A stretch of 14,703 bases of DNA from Rodentolepis nana (Eukaryota > Platyhelminthes > Cestoda > Cyclophyllidea > Hymenolepididae). The DNA lies in the NCBI GenBank assembly GCA_900617975.1, contig UZAE01001189.1:1-14703 (forward strand), read 5' to 3'. Below are positions 1 through 9,503 of the stretch, piece after piece (the stretch's first letter is position 1; every line of letters begins with the position of its first letter). The notes under the pieces are model-generated. The model saw only the letters and a list, made by a program, of their open reading frames with translations. It did not search any database and was not told the DNA's origin. Made by a program: the position numbers and the translations under genes.

Positions 1-53
1 TGTGGATTTTAGTTGGAGCTTAAGTAATTTGAATGTCACTGGTTCTCTTTCAG

Positions 54-841
54 CTTCTGGAGCTCAATCTGGTTCACATGTACAAAGTAAGTTTTATTTT
101 ATTTTATTTGTTATTGCTTATTAAGGCATGGTTCATTTATTCAAATCCAGCTTCTGAGATGGTTGACTTTAATTTGGTCCAATTTTATTTAGGCTACCAG
201 AAATTTGGCCATGGAAACCCCGAAGTTGATAGTGATAGTAAGCTTGATAATTTTCATACCCATGTATCCGAATTCGAATAAGGAACCAGGCTTTAATTAG
301 TATTTTTGTTGTTCTGAGTAATATTTTAGTCACTTAGTCCCTTTGCTCTAAACATCTTGTCAAAGGTACAAGTCCCAATGTCATATACACTGATGGTGCG
401 AGGAAAGTGACATTTATGAGGCTTTCTTATGTTATTAGGATTTATTGGAACACCGTATGTTTGATGACGGTTGGTTGTCGATTGCGCTGTTGCTCCTGTG
501 GTGAAGCAATGTGGAATATTAGCGTTTACATACAAGTATTTTTTGACACGTAGACGACATCACCTGGGCCCTAGTGATTGTAGAGTTTAGTAATATGATG
601 AGTCTTTTGAGTACTAATATTGAAAATGTGAAGCTGTTGATCTAAACAAAAATTATCTTGTTATCTTCTCGATGGCTAATAAACAATAAACAGTCCATTG
701 GGTTTATTGTTGTCTATTTCGTTGACTTGCAATCTTTAACTGCTGGAAATATCTGAGGCATTGAATTATAAACGGACAATTTTTGTTGTAACAATCGCCA
801 GTTAGAAGAATCTTATGGTGGTCTTGTCTGTCCTGCAGGTC

Positions 842-875
<34 letters not shown>

Positions 876-3800
876 TACATATACGTTATCCATCCATTTA
901 ATCCAAAAAGCCTTTTGAGGTTTTAGTAATGATATGGAACAAAGTAGCTATGGAAGGGTTTTTTGAACCTTCTTTGTTTCAGATATTTAAAGGCATCAAG
1001 TTGGGCTAGAGTTCATCCTTGAAGGACACTGAGTAAGAGGTAATTAAATGAATCGAATAAGGAACAGCATAATTTTGTTATATTTTTTTCGCATTAGCTA
1101 AACCCCAATTCCACATCTCATAAATCACTAATCAAGGTATACAATAGTTTTCATTATTATTCCTTTCAAAGTCAAAATATTGAACGATTCCGTGATATAT
1201 GAAAATCCTTTAAGCATGTGAAGTCTAAAAATAGTCCAATAAGGAATGAAGATTGAGTGAGATTTGAGAAGAAATAATCAATGAAATCAAAACAAGCGAA
1301 GATTCTAACCTTTCTTTGAAATCAGAATTAATCAATACTGGCCACTTTTCTTTATTTTAGTACAGTGTTAACAAACATTGTAAATTAGAGTTTAACTTGT
1401 ACGAATTCCCTTGAGCTGCAATATGTGCAAATTGATTACTCTCAGCTGTGAGAGTAGAGTTAGGTTTGGATTCCATGCTGCCATGGCTGTTTCCTCCTCT
1501 TTGCTGTCACCGATGTCTAGAGACTTTCCCGAATTTAACAGCAATCAGTTTTATCGTATTATTGTTTAGACAATCTTATTTCTACAAGGAAAAAATTTAC
1601 TGAAAGACATATTTATGACTTTTTTAGTCTCCGGACCCAGCACATGGCTTGATTCTTGTGGGTTTATTCATTTGAGTTAAGATTCTTCTCTATGTTTGAT
1701 TCATTATATCTTATTAGTTTTTGTTTTCTATTTAGATAAGGAGGGTTATCAAGGCACACAAAGCTCCACATGTAAATTGCATTCATTATGCTTTTATCAC
1801 CATTACCACAACATCCTAAAATTGTAGTCATGTGAATATGGTGTACAGAACAATAGTCTTGTAGTAGTTGGGGTTAGAGGCATTATTTGAAGGTGTATAT
1901 GCCTAGCTTTGTGGAGTAACTCGTGTCTGTAATGATCCATGGCCCATTGACTAATTGGTTGCACTATTATAATCCACGCAAATATATGATAGACCGCAAT
2001 TTTTCATAGTGAGGAAGGGGCTGGAATTTTAATAGAAGGTAGCGTCAAAAGTGGTAGTTCATGTGATTTGCGAAACCGGGCTGCATAATAGTGCTTTATT
2101 AGTCTCCTGGATTATTGCTCACTTCGCCAACCAAATTGGAAAATTGTTAGCTAAGATGAGGGAAATTGCAACGTTAAGATCAAAAGATTTAATTAAATGG
2201 GCGTTTGCTTCTCGATATCCCTTTCTCCTCTGCTCATAGTGGAGCATCATTAAATACCAGAGCTATGAGATTGTAGCTCAATCACCAATCATCTTAGCTC
2301 TAGTTCAGGAACAAAAAGGCCAACTGCACTGCATACATTTCAGGAAGTGCGCTCTTGATAAGTATTTGTAAAGGTGTCATAGCATTCAAATTCTGTGGGA
2401 TGTATGAGGGAGTGAAAGCAGGTTCAATAAGCATAACGATTATGAGCGGTGTTATTATTAGTCCTCTTGAATCGGAAATTTGAGTATTTTGTTGTTCTGA
2501 GTAATATTTTAGTCACTTTTAGTCTAGTCTTCTTTATGCAGGAGTTCATTTTCAACTTTCCTACCCATTTTAGATTATATGGATCAGCACCGGCACCGTA
2601 GTAATAGTAAGTCGGAATTTCTAAATGTAGTGCATGTTTCTTCACCACAATCCAACTCCTGCTTACCAACGGGCTGCATTTTTGCAGGCATTTTGGATCA
2701 AAGCGATAAAAATGGTACTTTTCGGGTTTGGAATGATATATTTTAATTGAAAACTGTGTATTCGTAATCATTTGGGAGACAATCAAATTTCCTCTGTTTC
2801 AGAATCTGAAATGCGGATTAAAGAGCGTCCTGGTGGTAAGTTGTAAATGTTCTACTTTATGGAATTTCGCAAGTACCTTAAAGTGTTTTAATGAGCTTTG
2901 GAATTTAATACTTTACAAAATACTTCCAGCAAGTTAAGTTTGATTCAATTTTACTGGTTTCATCGAGAATCACAAACATTGCTTACTTTGTGTAACTATT
3001 TATGGGTAATTGCAATTTATCTGAAAAAATGGTCAATGCAGTTGGTATTGACAACACTAATGTATATCAGAAGTCAGATCTGAACGCTTACTCAATCTAT
3101 TGTGATATCTCGTTAGAACTGACCTATATCATCGATAACCACACCCACTGGTAGTGGTTGTTCTGAAGACCCTTCCAGGCACGAGACTACTAGAAGAAAG
3201 ATGAGATTGAGGATGGATGACAGAAGTTATCGAGGAGTCATCACTTTCACACTTTGATCTCCAAGACCGATGTATATTTGAACAAACTGATGTTGGAATA
3301 AATGGTAAGTAGGGATAGGGAGCATGTCGATTAATCATCACGGGAATACCTACGATCGAATTAGTGAAGATAATTAATGTCTTGAGTATTGTTGTGTTCT
3401 CACTAATTTCACCGAGTCAGCTGCAAATCGAGTAAACCAATGGGTAGTCGAACTGGAAGGTCAGTGTGACGGTCTGCTAGGCCAGACTATGTTGCCATTG
3501 GTCGCTGTTGTCACGTTATTACCATAGGCGAGATGTCTGTTTTCACCTTTTGTTTTTTTATGTTTCCTGATTATTTTAAATGAGAAAGGGCTATTTAGAC
3601 CAAGCTTAAGATCTCTTTACGCTAGACGATTGGCTGTAAATTACATGACCATAATTGATCTAATCTATTTTCCGATCTAGGTTTTGATTTGAGAAATCGG
3701 AACTCTTCACCAAGTAAGATTTATTATTAACTACAAAAACAACGATTCGCTATGTTGAGAAAGAATCAGCATTCAAATAATACATAGGCTGTGGACGGAT

Positions 3801-4800
3801 TAGAGTTTGAAGATGTGATGGAGCACCAAGGGCGCTTTACTTCATTTTGGGTGTACTGATTGGGGGGAGGGGGGGGGGCTCGTCTTAAAATGGCTCAAAT
3901 CCATCGTTTCATAATTATTGGGTGGAATGATTGTTCACGTTACTTAAAACTGGTTGATAAAAGTTTGAACAGAATTCGTGTTTCTCATCAGGACGTTACT
4001 ACTCCACTCAAGATGTGTTTTGAAGAGAGAACAATCTTAAATGAGATAAGCATCAATATTTGATCCTGTTCTTCGCCGTGAATAGAATCTTGTTAGAACA
4101 CCCTTTATTTAGAAATGTGCTTTATTCGGAGCGTATACCAAAACACATTTGGGATTCGAACCCATGATCTCAGGATCACCACAAGAACGCAGATTTCTAG
4201 TAGATCCCAACTTTCTGAGTTAGTCAAAGGGAGGCATTTATGAATCCACTCATCAAGAATCTTTGCCAATAAGAAATCTCTGTGTCAGTTAGTCAGCTAA
4301 TATGCAAAATCCTACGTTTCCCGCTTTGTTCCAGGTACTCAAATTGGGCCACTAATTTGATATAGTATAGAATAGTTTTCTTTCCTCGGTTGGAAACTCT
4401 GTACATAATTCTTTCCTCGGACAATGGTTTTACCTGATAATAAGGTATCCTCGTTTCTATATTATTGACTAATCAACCCGAATGCTTAGTTATATACGCA
4501 TATTCTAATGAAATAGAGTTTTTTTATTAAGCCTCAAGTAGTTCACTTCCTTCAAGTCTAAATGGGTTACCGGAGCCAAGTTGGTCACTGTCATTCTGAC
4601 AATCACCAATTTTGTGATAGTTGACTCTTGTTCTGTTTTGAAAGAAGACTCATTCTAAGAAATGGAACTTCTCTTGATAAATTTATCTTTGGCTCATTAT
4701 GGATTGTAAGGTTTTTTCATATATTTTAATTGTAGGTCAACATAGACATCCTCTCTACTCACAAGGAGCGGGACCATCCTACCCGTCGAGTGACATTTAA
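54..4800 (+). CDS. micro-exon gene (MEG-like), 3' part, unknown product
   Basis: Eleven candidate exons, read directly, all entered in codon phase 1: 54-86 (SGAQSGSHVQ), 193-237 (YQKFGHGNPEVDSD), 1628-1657 (SGPSTWLDS), 1736-1771 (KEGYQGTQSST), 2574-2606 (YMDQHRHRSN), 2688-2714 (ILDQSDKN), 2803-2835 (SEMRIKERPG), 3266-3304 (RCIFEQTDVGIN), 3421-3459 (ANRVNQWVVELE), 3681-3713 (FDLRNRNSSP) and terminal 4736-4800, starting QHRHPLYSQG and ending in TAA. The internal exons are 33, 45, 30, 36, 33, 27, 33, 39, 39 and 33 bp. Each has an AG acceptor, most after pyrimidines; six donors are GTAAG. The weakest donors are at 1658 (GTGGGT), 3460 (GTCAGT) and 2715 (GTACTT). Joined codons contain no stop. The visible product is hydrophilic, rich in Ser, Gln, Asn and Arg, with one cysteine and no recognised domain. 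Schistosome MEGs share this layout of symmetric mini-exons and are usually secreted; that role here is inference. The start and any signal peptide lie outside the window. Confidence 0.68.
304..335 (+). repeat. 32-bp direct repeat, copy 1
   Basis: Identical to 2487-2518: both read TTTTGTTGTTC, then TGAGTAATATTTTAG, then TCACTT. The copies are about 2.2 kb apart, each in an intron of the micro-exon gene shortly before exon-like sequence. They contain a pyrimidine-poor acceptor-like TATTTTAG. The identity does not clearly extend into the flanks. Confidence 0.8.
843..874. repeat. (TA)16 microsatellite
   Basis: An uninterrupted run of 16 TA dinucleotides, located inside the 1.4-kb intron of the micro-exon gene. 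The count is read directly and is likely to vary between individuals. Confidence 0.95.
2487..2518 (+). repeat. 32-bp direct repeat, copy 2
   Basis: Second copy of the sequence at 304-335, in the same orientation, ending 55 bases before the 33-bp mini-exon at 2574. It may be a remnant of local segmental duplication, which is one way mini-exons multiply, or a conserved intronic element. Confidence 0.8.
3862..3878 (+). repeat. G-rich run, G6-A-G10
   Basis: Six Gs, one A, then ten Gs, within the intron between the mini-exons ending at 3713 and starting at 4736. Such tracts can form G-quadruplexes and often vary in length. Whether it affects splicing here is unknown. Confidence 0.9.
4115..4240 (-). 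repeat. possible tRNA-derived (SINE-like) fragment
   Basis: On the minus strand, positions 4163-4151 read GGGTTCGAATCCC, a perfect tRNA T-arm and RNA polymerase III B box. It is preceded by CCTGAGATCAT, typical of tRNA-derived elements. I could not identify a convincing A box or a closed acceptor stem, so a functional tRNA is unlikely. A decayed SINE head is the best reading; the boundaries are approximate. Confidence 0.35.
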
Positions 4801-4854
4801 GTTTGCACCATTTTTAAGCTTTCTAGATTCCGGTGATGTACGAATCTATTACTT

Positions 4855-4860
4855 AATAAA
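4855..4860 (+). terminator. polyadenylation signal of the micro-exon gene
   Basis: An AATAAA hexamer lies 54 bases after the TAA at 4798-4800. It supports 4736-4800 being the last exon rather than an internal one, although a GTGACA at 4790 could act as a weak donor and would also keep the frame. Cleavage would be expected near 4875-4885. Confidence 0.6.
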
Positions 4861-4880
4861 GTTTACAAGTAAAAGCTGAG

Positions 4881-5820
4881 TTGGATTTCGTGTTTTATTG
4901 CAGTTTAGAATGGCACTTCAAGAAAGTTATTGATGCCCGAAAGCGTTACTACCATTTTTTACTTTGTGGTATTAACAAAACGTTCTAGGCCGCGATATTC
5001 AGAGCTTTAGATCCTATAGACTGATCGTACCTGTCACATTGATTCATTTGGTCTTTCATTCAGTCACGAGTGACTTGAGGGTGCAGACCAGGGCGTTTTA
5101 AATACAGTGGAGTTCAATAAGGCCAATTCAATGTGAATTTATGGATTTCTGACAAAAATCCCAGGTTAGGGTATTTCCTAAGTACTTGTTTTCTGAAATA
5201 AGCGCATTGAAAGTTAATGTCGTGAGTGTTGTTTGTCAGGTAGTTTGGCTTAGTTTGGATGTAGGTGTATCGAAAAATCGATAGCTCACTTTTGCTAATA
5301 TATGGTGTGCAAGATAATTTACTTGACATCAACGTCACCTTTACTATCTAAACCTGTTAAAGCTGCTACTGTTTTTATCTGCAGTCATGAGATGTGGCGT
5401 TTGGTAATATCGATTTCCGCAGATCTTTGATCTTTTAAGTGTATTTAGTGTGGTAGAAACGCCATATCTCGGTGTTGCCTTTACTAATAACGGCAAGTCA
5501 GTTATACGCAACAAATTACTTACCGAAATGAAATCTGATTTTCGCACGATAAGTAAATGATGGTAGAAAAGATGGATGTGTAAATTAAATCATTCCACTT
5601 AGGAGAGGAGCCATCTACGGAATGAGTTATAAATAAGATTGAAATAAGGGGTGCAAATCCGACCAAGTGAACAGAAGGCAATACTATTCAAAGAATACGT
5701 TTCGAAAGGAACTGAATGAGGTTCAATATGGGGGAGCTTGTTAAATTGAAAAAACAGACCAATAACCGCATTTTGGAAGTATTCAAAGCTAAGACATTGT
5801 AAAGGAATGGTGCAGCTTTT
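4881..5820. other. intergenic, no supported gene
   Basis: AT-rich sequence after the micro-exon gene. Several plausible acceptors occur (after TTTTATTGCAG at 4904 and TTTATCTGCAG at 5386), but none pairs with a donor to give a coherent exon. A segment at 4905-4989 is open on the plus strand for 27 codons and ends in TAG. It is out of phase with the upstream gene and past its AATAAA. Confidence 0.4.
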
Positions 5821-5821
5821 G

Positions 5822-5905
5822 TTCCCTTAGCTTAGTGGCGCGAGTGCATGTCGCCGGTGGGTATCCATCAAGGGGGATGGCTAGGCGCACTGACCAATTC
5901 CATCT
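5822..5905 (+). repeat. possible tRNA-derived (SINE-like) fragment
   Basis: TAGCTTAGTGG at about 5828-5838 matches the consensus RNA polymerase III A box. It is followed some 25 bases later by GGTGGGTATCC, a degenerate B-box-like string. The stretch is locally GC-rich compared with its AT-rich surroundings. No acceptor stem closes, so this is more likely a degenerate SINE head than a tRNA gene. Confidence 0.35.
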
Positions 5906-7358
5906 AAAATAAGAGGAATTCCAAACAGCTTGTATTAGCTCTCCCTAATCACCTATTTCGCGACGCTTATTCTCAATTACTTTCGCTGGTATAAATTCAC
6001 CTAACTTGTAAGCCACCGGGCACGCTCTTATCATGAAATTCAAATTAGATAACGCTTATAACCTCACCAGTCAAAATGGACTCACTTGGCAATACGTACG
6101 GAATCAATATTACACTTGAATTCCTGTATACTCGACTTTATGATCTCATGCTATTTATGACTGGAGTAGATTTATTTTTTAAAATTCACATGAATCTTTA
6201 AGCCTCTTCATTCGTTCTTGTCTTGCCCTAAAGATATTCATGAAAAGTCTTTATTTAGACCTCGTTTCCACCCCTCGAATTCACTTTTTTACGCACACTC
6301 TGCTTTCACATTAATTGAAAAAAAGCGAAAAACAATGTGCTACCAAACCCTCAAGTACTTTCAAAAATTAAGTTTCTGCGTTGTCATAAGCACAATGCTT
6401 TGTTAGCTCGTTAAGTCTCGTTGGGTCTTCAATCGTCGTTAAAAATTGGGTTTTTGATAAACAGAGTTAGCTTATCTCTTCCATAACCTATTTACGGTTA
6501 TTAAGGTTGGATTGAGGATTTGTTAAGTTAACCAGATTCATAAATAAATTATCAGAAATGTTTTAAACGTAATCGAATCTATTTAATAGATACGTTTTTT
6601 GGGATGGCGATGGAAGTGACATTTAGCCACACAATCAGTTCACAAAACATTGGTTTTGTTAAGGCTAGCTAAGATTTCGAAAAAACACAAATGGTATTTT
6701 CAGTTCTGTCATTAAGATAGCAAAGTAATGTGTCAGTCCTTTGATTTAAGAATGTAATTTTCCAATCCAGAGTGCAGGTTAGAACCTTTTCTGATTTTTT
6801 GCTGAAGAATAAGGAGTTCAGATCTCGATGCAACTCCTTTGAAGTCATCAGATTCGTAAAACACGAATATGTTAATTATATAAAATATTTCAGTGCATAG
6901 TCAAGGTAATAATTGCTATATCTGCTCAAAATTCGAACCTTGTGACTTTATCTAATTGGTGCAGCGTTATTAGCACCCACAAATGCGTAACATGCTACCT
7001 CCAAGCGAAATTTTCTCACTAAGTGAGGTAATGCTTAGCCGTCTATCAATCAGGTTATAGTATATTGTAAAAACCATGTTTATTTTTCATTTGAAGTTCC
7101 AACTTTACAATAAACTTCATAGTTAGTGAAATTATTTTATTTTTCATTGTGCTTTTAGCAACAGCAATGGTAAACACCCAACTTTAAAGTAAAGATAGCA
7201 AGGTACCGCTGAGAAATTCTGCAAATGGAGAGTGTGAAGAGGATTAATTGCGAAAAATATTTTCCTCATTTTTACTTGTATGGTAATGGCAAATACATGT
7301 GTTGGAAGCGTTGTCTATAAAGCTCTATTTCAAAAGGCACCAAGTAGACATTAAATAT
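5906..7358. other. intergenic, no supported gene
   Basis: No convincing coding sequence. A plus-strand 62-codon frame at 6218-6406 lacks coding character. A tRNA-like B box (AAGGTTCGAATTT, minus strand, about 6941-6929) follows a hairpin-like GGTGC/GCACC on that strand. A 12-bp segment at 6894-6905 has a good acceptor (TATTTCAG) and a GTAATA donor but nothing to join. Confidence 0.4.
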
Positions 7359-7370
7359 GGGGGGGGGGGG
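7359..7370 (+). repeat. poly-G tract (G12)
   Basis: A pure run of twelve Gs in intergenic DNA. It could form intermolecular or partial G-quadruplex structures and is prone to sequencing and polymerase length errors, so the count may not be exact. Confidence 0.9.
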
Positions 7371-7611
7371 CATATAATTTCAAAGATGTCCGAAGCATAA
7401 GGGTAAGATCTAGGAAAATAAAGAGTAGTAAAGATGAGAAGAAGCTATCTTGATAAAATGTTTACATCTCCAGTCACCTCGAGCGAAAGCTATGCGATTA
7501 ACTTAGGCCCCATGTTATGACGTAAATGCTTTGTCTCCCCAAAGCGCTCATCAATCATTTCTCTAGAGCGTTGGGGCTAATTTTGACAAGAAAGAAAATA
7601 AGTCTGGCTTA

Positions 7612-7969
7612 CTATAAGATTAAAAAAATTTGCAATAAGTTCCATAGACGGGGAAATGTTTCCATTGTCGAATAGTTTGCTCTAAATATCCTCCATTGGC
7701 GACTAATACAGCCTAAATTCATCTCCTCCAAGACCTCAGCCTCGGCATCTGGAGCAAACTGATCTTTCACTTTCCCTATTAAAAGACTCAAAAAGATGAT
7801 TCTATTCGGTCTCTTCATTGGGTAACTGCGGTACTGCCCTGGTAGTTGGGATTTTCCTCCACACAGCCCAGTCCAAACCATAATGGTTAATCCGGTTAAG
7901 ATTTGGGGGAAGGGTGTTTGGAGACTAAGCAGGCATTGGGAATGGTGTAAACGTAGAAGAATGGGAGAT
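7612..7969 (-). CDS. unidentified minus-strand open segment, coding-like
   Basis: A minus-strand frame stays open for about 118 codons between stops, ending in TAG at 7614-7612. The later part reads like real protein, mixing acidic, basic and aromatic residues, for example FAPDAEAEVLEEMNLG and then SRQWRIFRANYSTM. It may be an exon: an acceptor-like TCTTTTAATAG ends near 7779, and GTAAGC begins at 7612, overlapping the stop, and would be a good donor. The first ATG of the long frame is at 7881 (89 residues). No family recognised. It could be an exon of an unseen gene, a transposon remnant, or chance. Confidence 0.3.
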
Positions 7970-8364
7970 ATTCAATTATGAATTTTTTTCTGATGTGCTT
8001 ATCGGGGGGCAGAATCCTGATGCTGTCTACATATTGGCTTTTATTGGGTGCTCTAATTACATATCAAGGGCATATAGAAATTGAAGTTCAAACTGAGCCC
8101 TTGCTTAAAAAAATGGGGAATGAAGAATGCCATTATTCTAGAAGGAGGCCACACTTTCGAAAACAATGATAGCTCGGACAAATTAAGTTGAGGAGTGTTC
8201 TTTGGTCTATTTTTTGTAAAACAAACCATCTCTTACTCGGTGTTGAGCTTTTTTTCATAATAAAAACCTCCCACAGCGGAAAAGAACCAGATTGTTTGTG
8301 CTAAAGCAGAATGTTTTAAATTGCTCATTAGTCTTATCGCCTTTGCCAGATGTTTTAAGACGAT

Positions 8365-8524
8365 TTACTGTAAGAATTTGAATCTTGCAACACTTGCGTG
8401 TGTGGTGGAAATCTGCTGTACGAGAGCAATCAGATCATCTATTATGTTGCTTTCCTCTAGCCGCAGTGGTCTCGTAGTCTCCGTTACCATTCCCAATCTC
8501 GTATCGGAAGTGTTGCAGTGAGAT
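8365..8524 (-). CDS. unidentified minus-strand open segment, coding-like
   Basis: A minus-strand frame ending in TAA at 8367-8365 translates as a plausible peptide. It includes LGMVTETTRPLRLEESN and then IIDDLIALVQQISTTHASV, the latter looking like an amphipathic helix. An acceptor-like GAGGCAG lies at its upstream edge, and GTAAAT overlapping the stop could be a donor. An internal ATG would give 41 residues. No AATAAA was seen just downstream, and no family was recognised. A plus-strand frame (8321-8521) overlaps it but looks less protein-like. Real exon, repeat fragment and chance all remain possible. Confidence 0.3.
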
Positions 8525-8734
8525 GCTGCCTCAAATTATACTAAGTAATCTCTATGGCAAGATCTCAGTTCTTAAAAACTCACAGGACTAGCTAAGCTGA
8601 CGCAAAGCTATAGAGGGAACAGACGTATGACGTGAAATGCGTTTGTTCGGGTTGTGTGTTACAGATAGGGCGCTTAGTCATTGTAATACAATGGAGGGTT
8701 TGCTAAACCAAGCCAGGGATATTGATTGACGATT

Positions 8735-8880
8735 GGCTGGATGGTCTACGCGCTCACGGTCGCACTTACTCCCTACGCGAAGGAGCACGGTCGCACGTTA
8801 GAGCCTCTCTGAGTGCGCTGAGATTCCTTTGTTCAGCGACATCTTTGTGCGCTCCACAGGGTAGAATGGGACAACGACCG
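8735..8880. other. GC-rich patch in AT-rich intergenic DNA
   Basis: A stretch with repeated CGCGCTCACGGTCGCAC-type strings, clearly richer in G and C than its flanks. It contains a short imperfect direct repeat (CACGGTCGCAC at about 8755 and again at about 8786). No pol III boxes and no convincing exon were found. It may be the body of a dispersed element. The surrounding 8525-9475 shows no supported gene. Confidence 0.4.
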
Positions 8881-9475
8881 AAATTCCCTTATTTGAATGA
8901 CCAGTGAGACTTATTAGGATGGAACACATTCGTTTCCATGGTTAAGGTGAGTACCAGTTGACCTTTCAATGTTTCTTCAGGATCAATACAGATTTCGGCA
9001 TTAAAATGCACTTAGGTTAACCTCCGATTTCGTGAGTTTTATGCTTTCTTGATTTTCATTTTAATTACCCTAATTAGGAAAGGGTTCGGCAGATTTGGTT
9101 TGTGGTGGAATGCCTCACAAATTAGCCTTGAATGAACACTAACTCTGCGCAAACTAGTCTAATCAAGCTGATTTAGTATCTTTACTCCAGTTCTATTCAT
9201 TATCGAATTCTTTACAAATGGTCGGTAGGAAGTCCAATTGCTCGGCACAACATATGCAGTATTCGGGAGTTAACTCTAACTTTCTAAAGCTATTTGTCTG
9301 TTAACGAAAATCAAAAACCCTGAACACATAAACAGGCAACGCGCAAAATCTAATTTCGCGCCTCTAAGAAAACGTATAATTCGCAACAACCGCATGGGCC
9401 TATCTATCATGCTAGACCATTTTGGACTGAATCATACAGCACCAGTAAAAACAACAACTTAGATTCAGTAGAAGA

Positions 9476-9481
9476 TTTATT
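9476..9481 (-). terminator. polyadenylation signal of the small secreted gene
   Basis: On the minus strand the hexamer AATAAA lies about 22 bases after the TAA of the spliced frame. It would equally serve the unspliced frame that stops at 9517. Its position fits a compact two-exon gene with a very short 3' UTR. Confidence 0.55.
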
Positions 9482-9503
9482 AGGATTGAAAAAATTAAGC
9501 CAT

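Larger units (their letters stand above)
238..1627 (+). other. long intron of the micro-exon gene
   Basis: About 1.4 kb between the 45-bp and 30-bp mini-exons. It holds a TA microsatellite and one copy of a 32-bp sequence repeated at 2487-2518. Two further exon-like segments with acceptable splice sites (330-365 and 1098-1136) are multiples of three but carry an in-frame stop in the gene's phase. More mini-exons could be hidden here: 1453-1470 (18 bp, after a CTCTCAG acceptor) would fit the phase but has a poor GTTTGG donor. Confidence 0.5.
3714..4735 (+). other. last long intron of the micro-exon gene
   Basis: About 1 kb, from a GTAAGA donor to an acceptor preceded by a T-rich tract (TTTTAATTGTAG). 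It contains the G-rich run and, on the minus strand, a tRNA-like B box. Exon-like segments inside it (3793-3819, 4546-4572) meet a stop when read in the gene's phase, so I do not count them. Confidence 0.5.

Noticed and set aside
33..281. Plus-strand 82-codon frame at the left edge
   Set aside because: It is exon, intron and exon read through. Good splice sites at 53/54, 86/87 and 192/193 cut it, and a GTAAGC donor at 238 precedes its stop.
2345..2374. Extra mini-exon after a CATTTCAG acceptor (18, 24 or 30 bp)
   Set aside because: Open in phase 1, but joined to the preceding exon at 1771 it creates TGA at the junction, and its donors are mediocre.
326..3341. Minus-strand frames at 326-535, 2424-2786 and 3129-3341
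   Set aside because: They lie opposite plus-strand mini-exons and introns, lack splice or start context, and do not read like protein; treated as shadows.
3421..3459. Similarity of the NRVNQW exon to the Tctex-type dynein light chain VNQW motif
   Set aside because: Only four residues match, and neither the upstream nor the downstream exons fit that family.
4905..4989. 27-codon open segment after a strong acceptor
   Set aside because: Needs phase 2 entry while the upstream gene leaves in phase 1, and it lies beyond that gene's AATAAA.
5063..5100. Alternative terminal exon of the micro-exon gene
   Set aside because: The frame fits if 4736-4789 is spliced from a weak GTGACA donor, but the stop at 4798 plus AATAAA at 4855 is simpler.
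6218..6406. Plus-strand 62-codon frame with an acceptor-like sequence before it
   Set aside because: No coding character, no partner exon and no recognisable family.
6894..6905. 12-bp mini-exon with a good acceptor and GTAATA donor
   Set aside because: Isolated, about 2 kb past the end of the micro-exon gene, and easily produced by chance.
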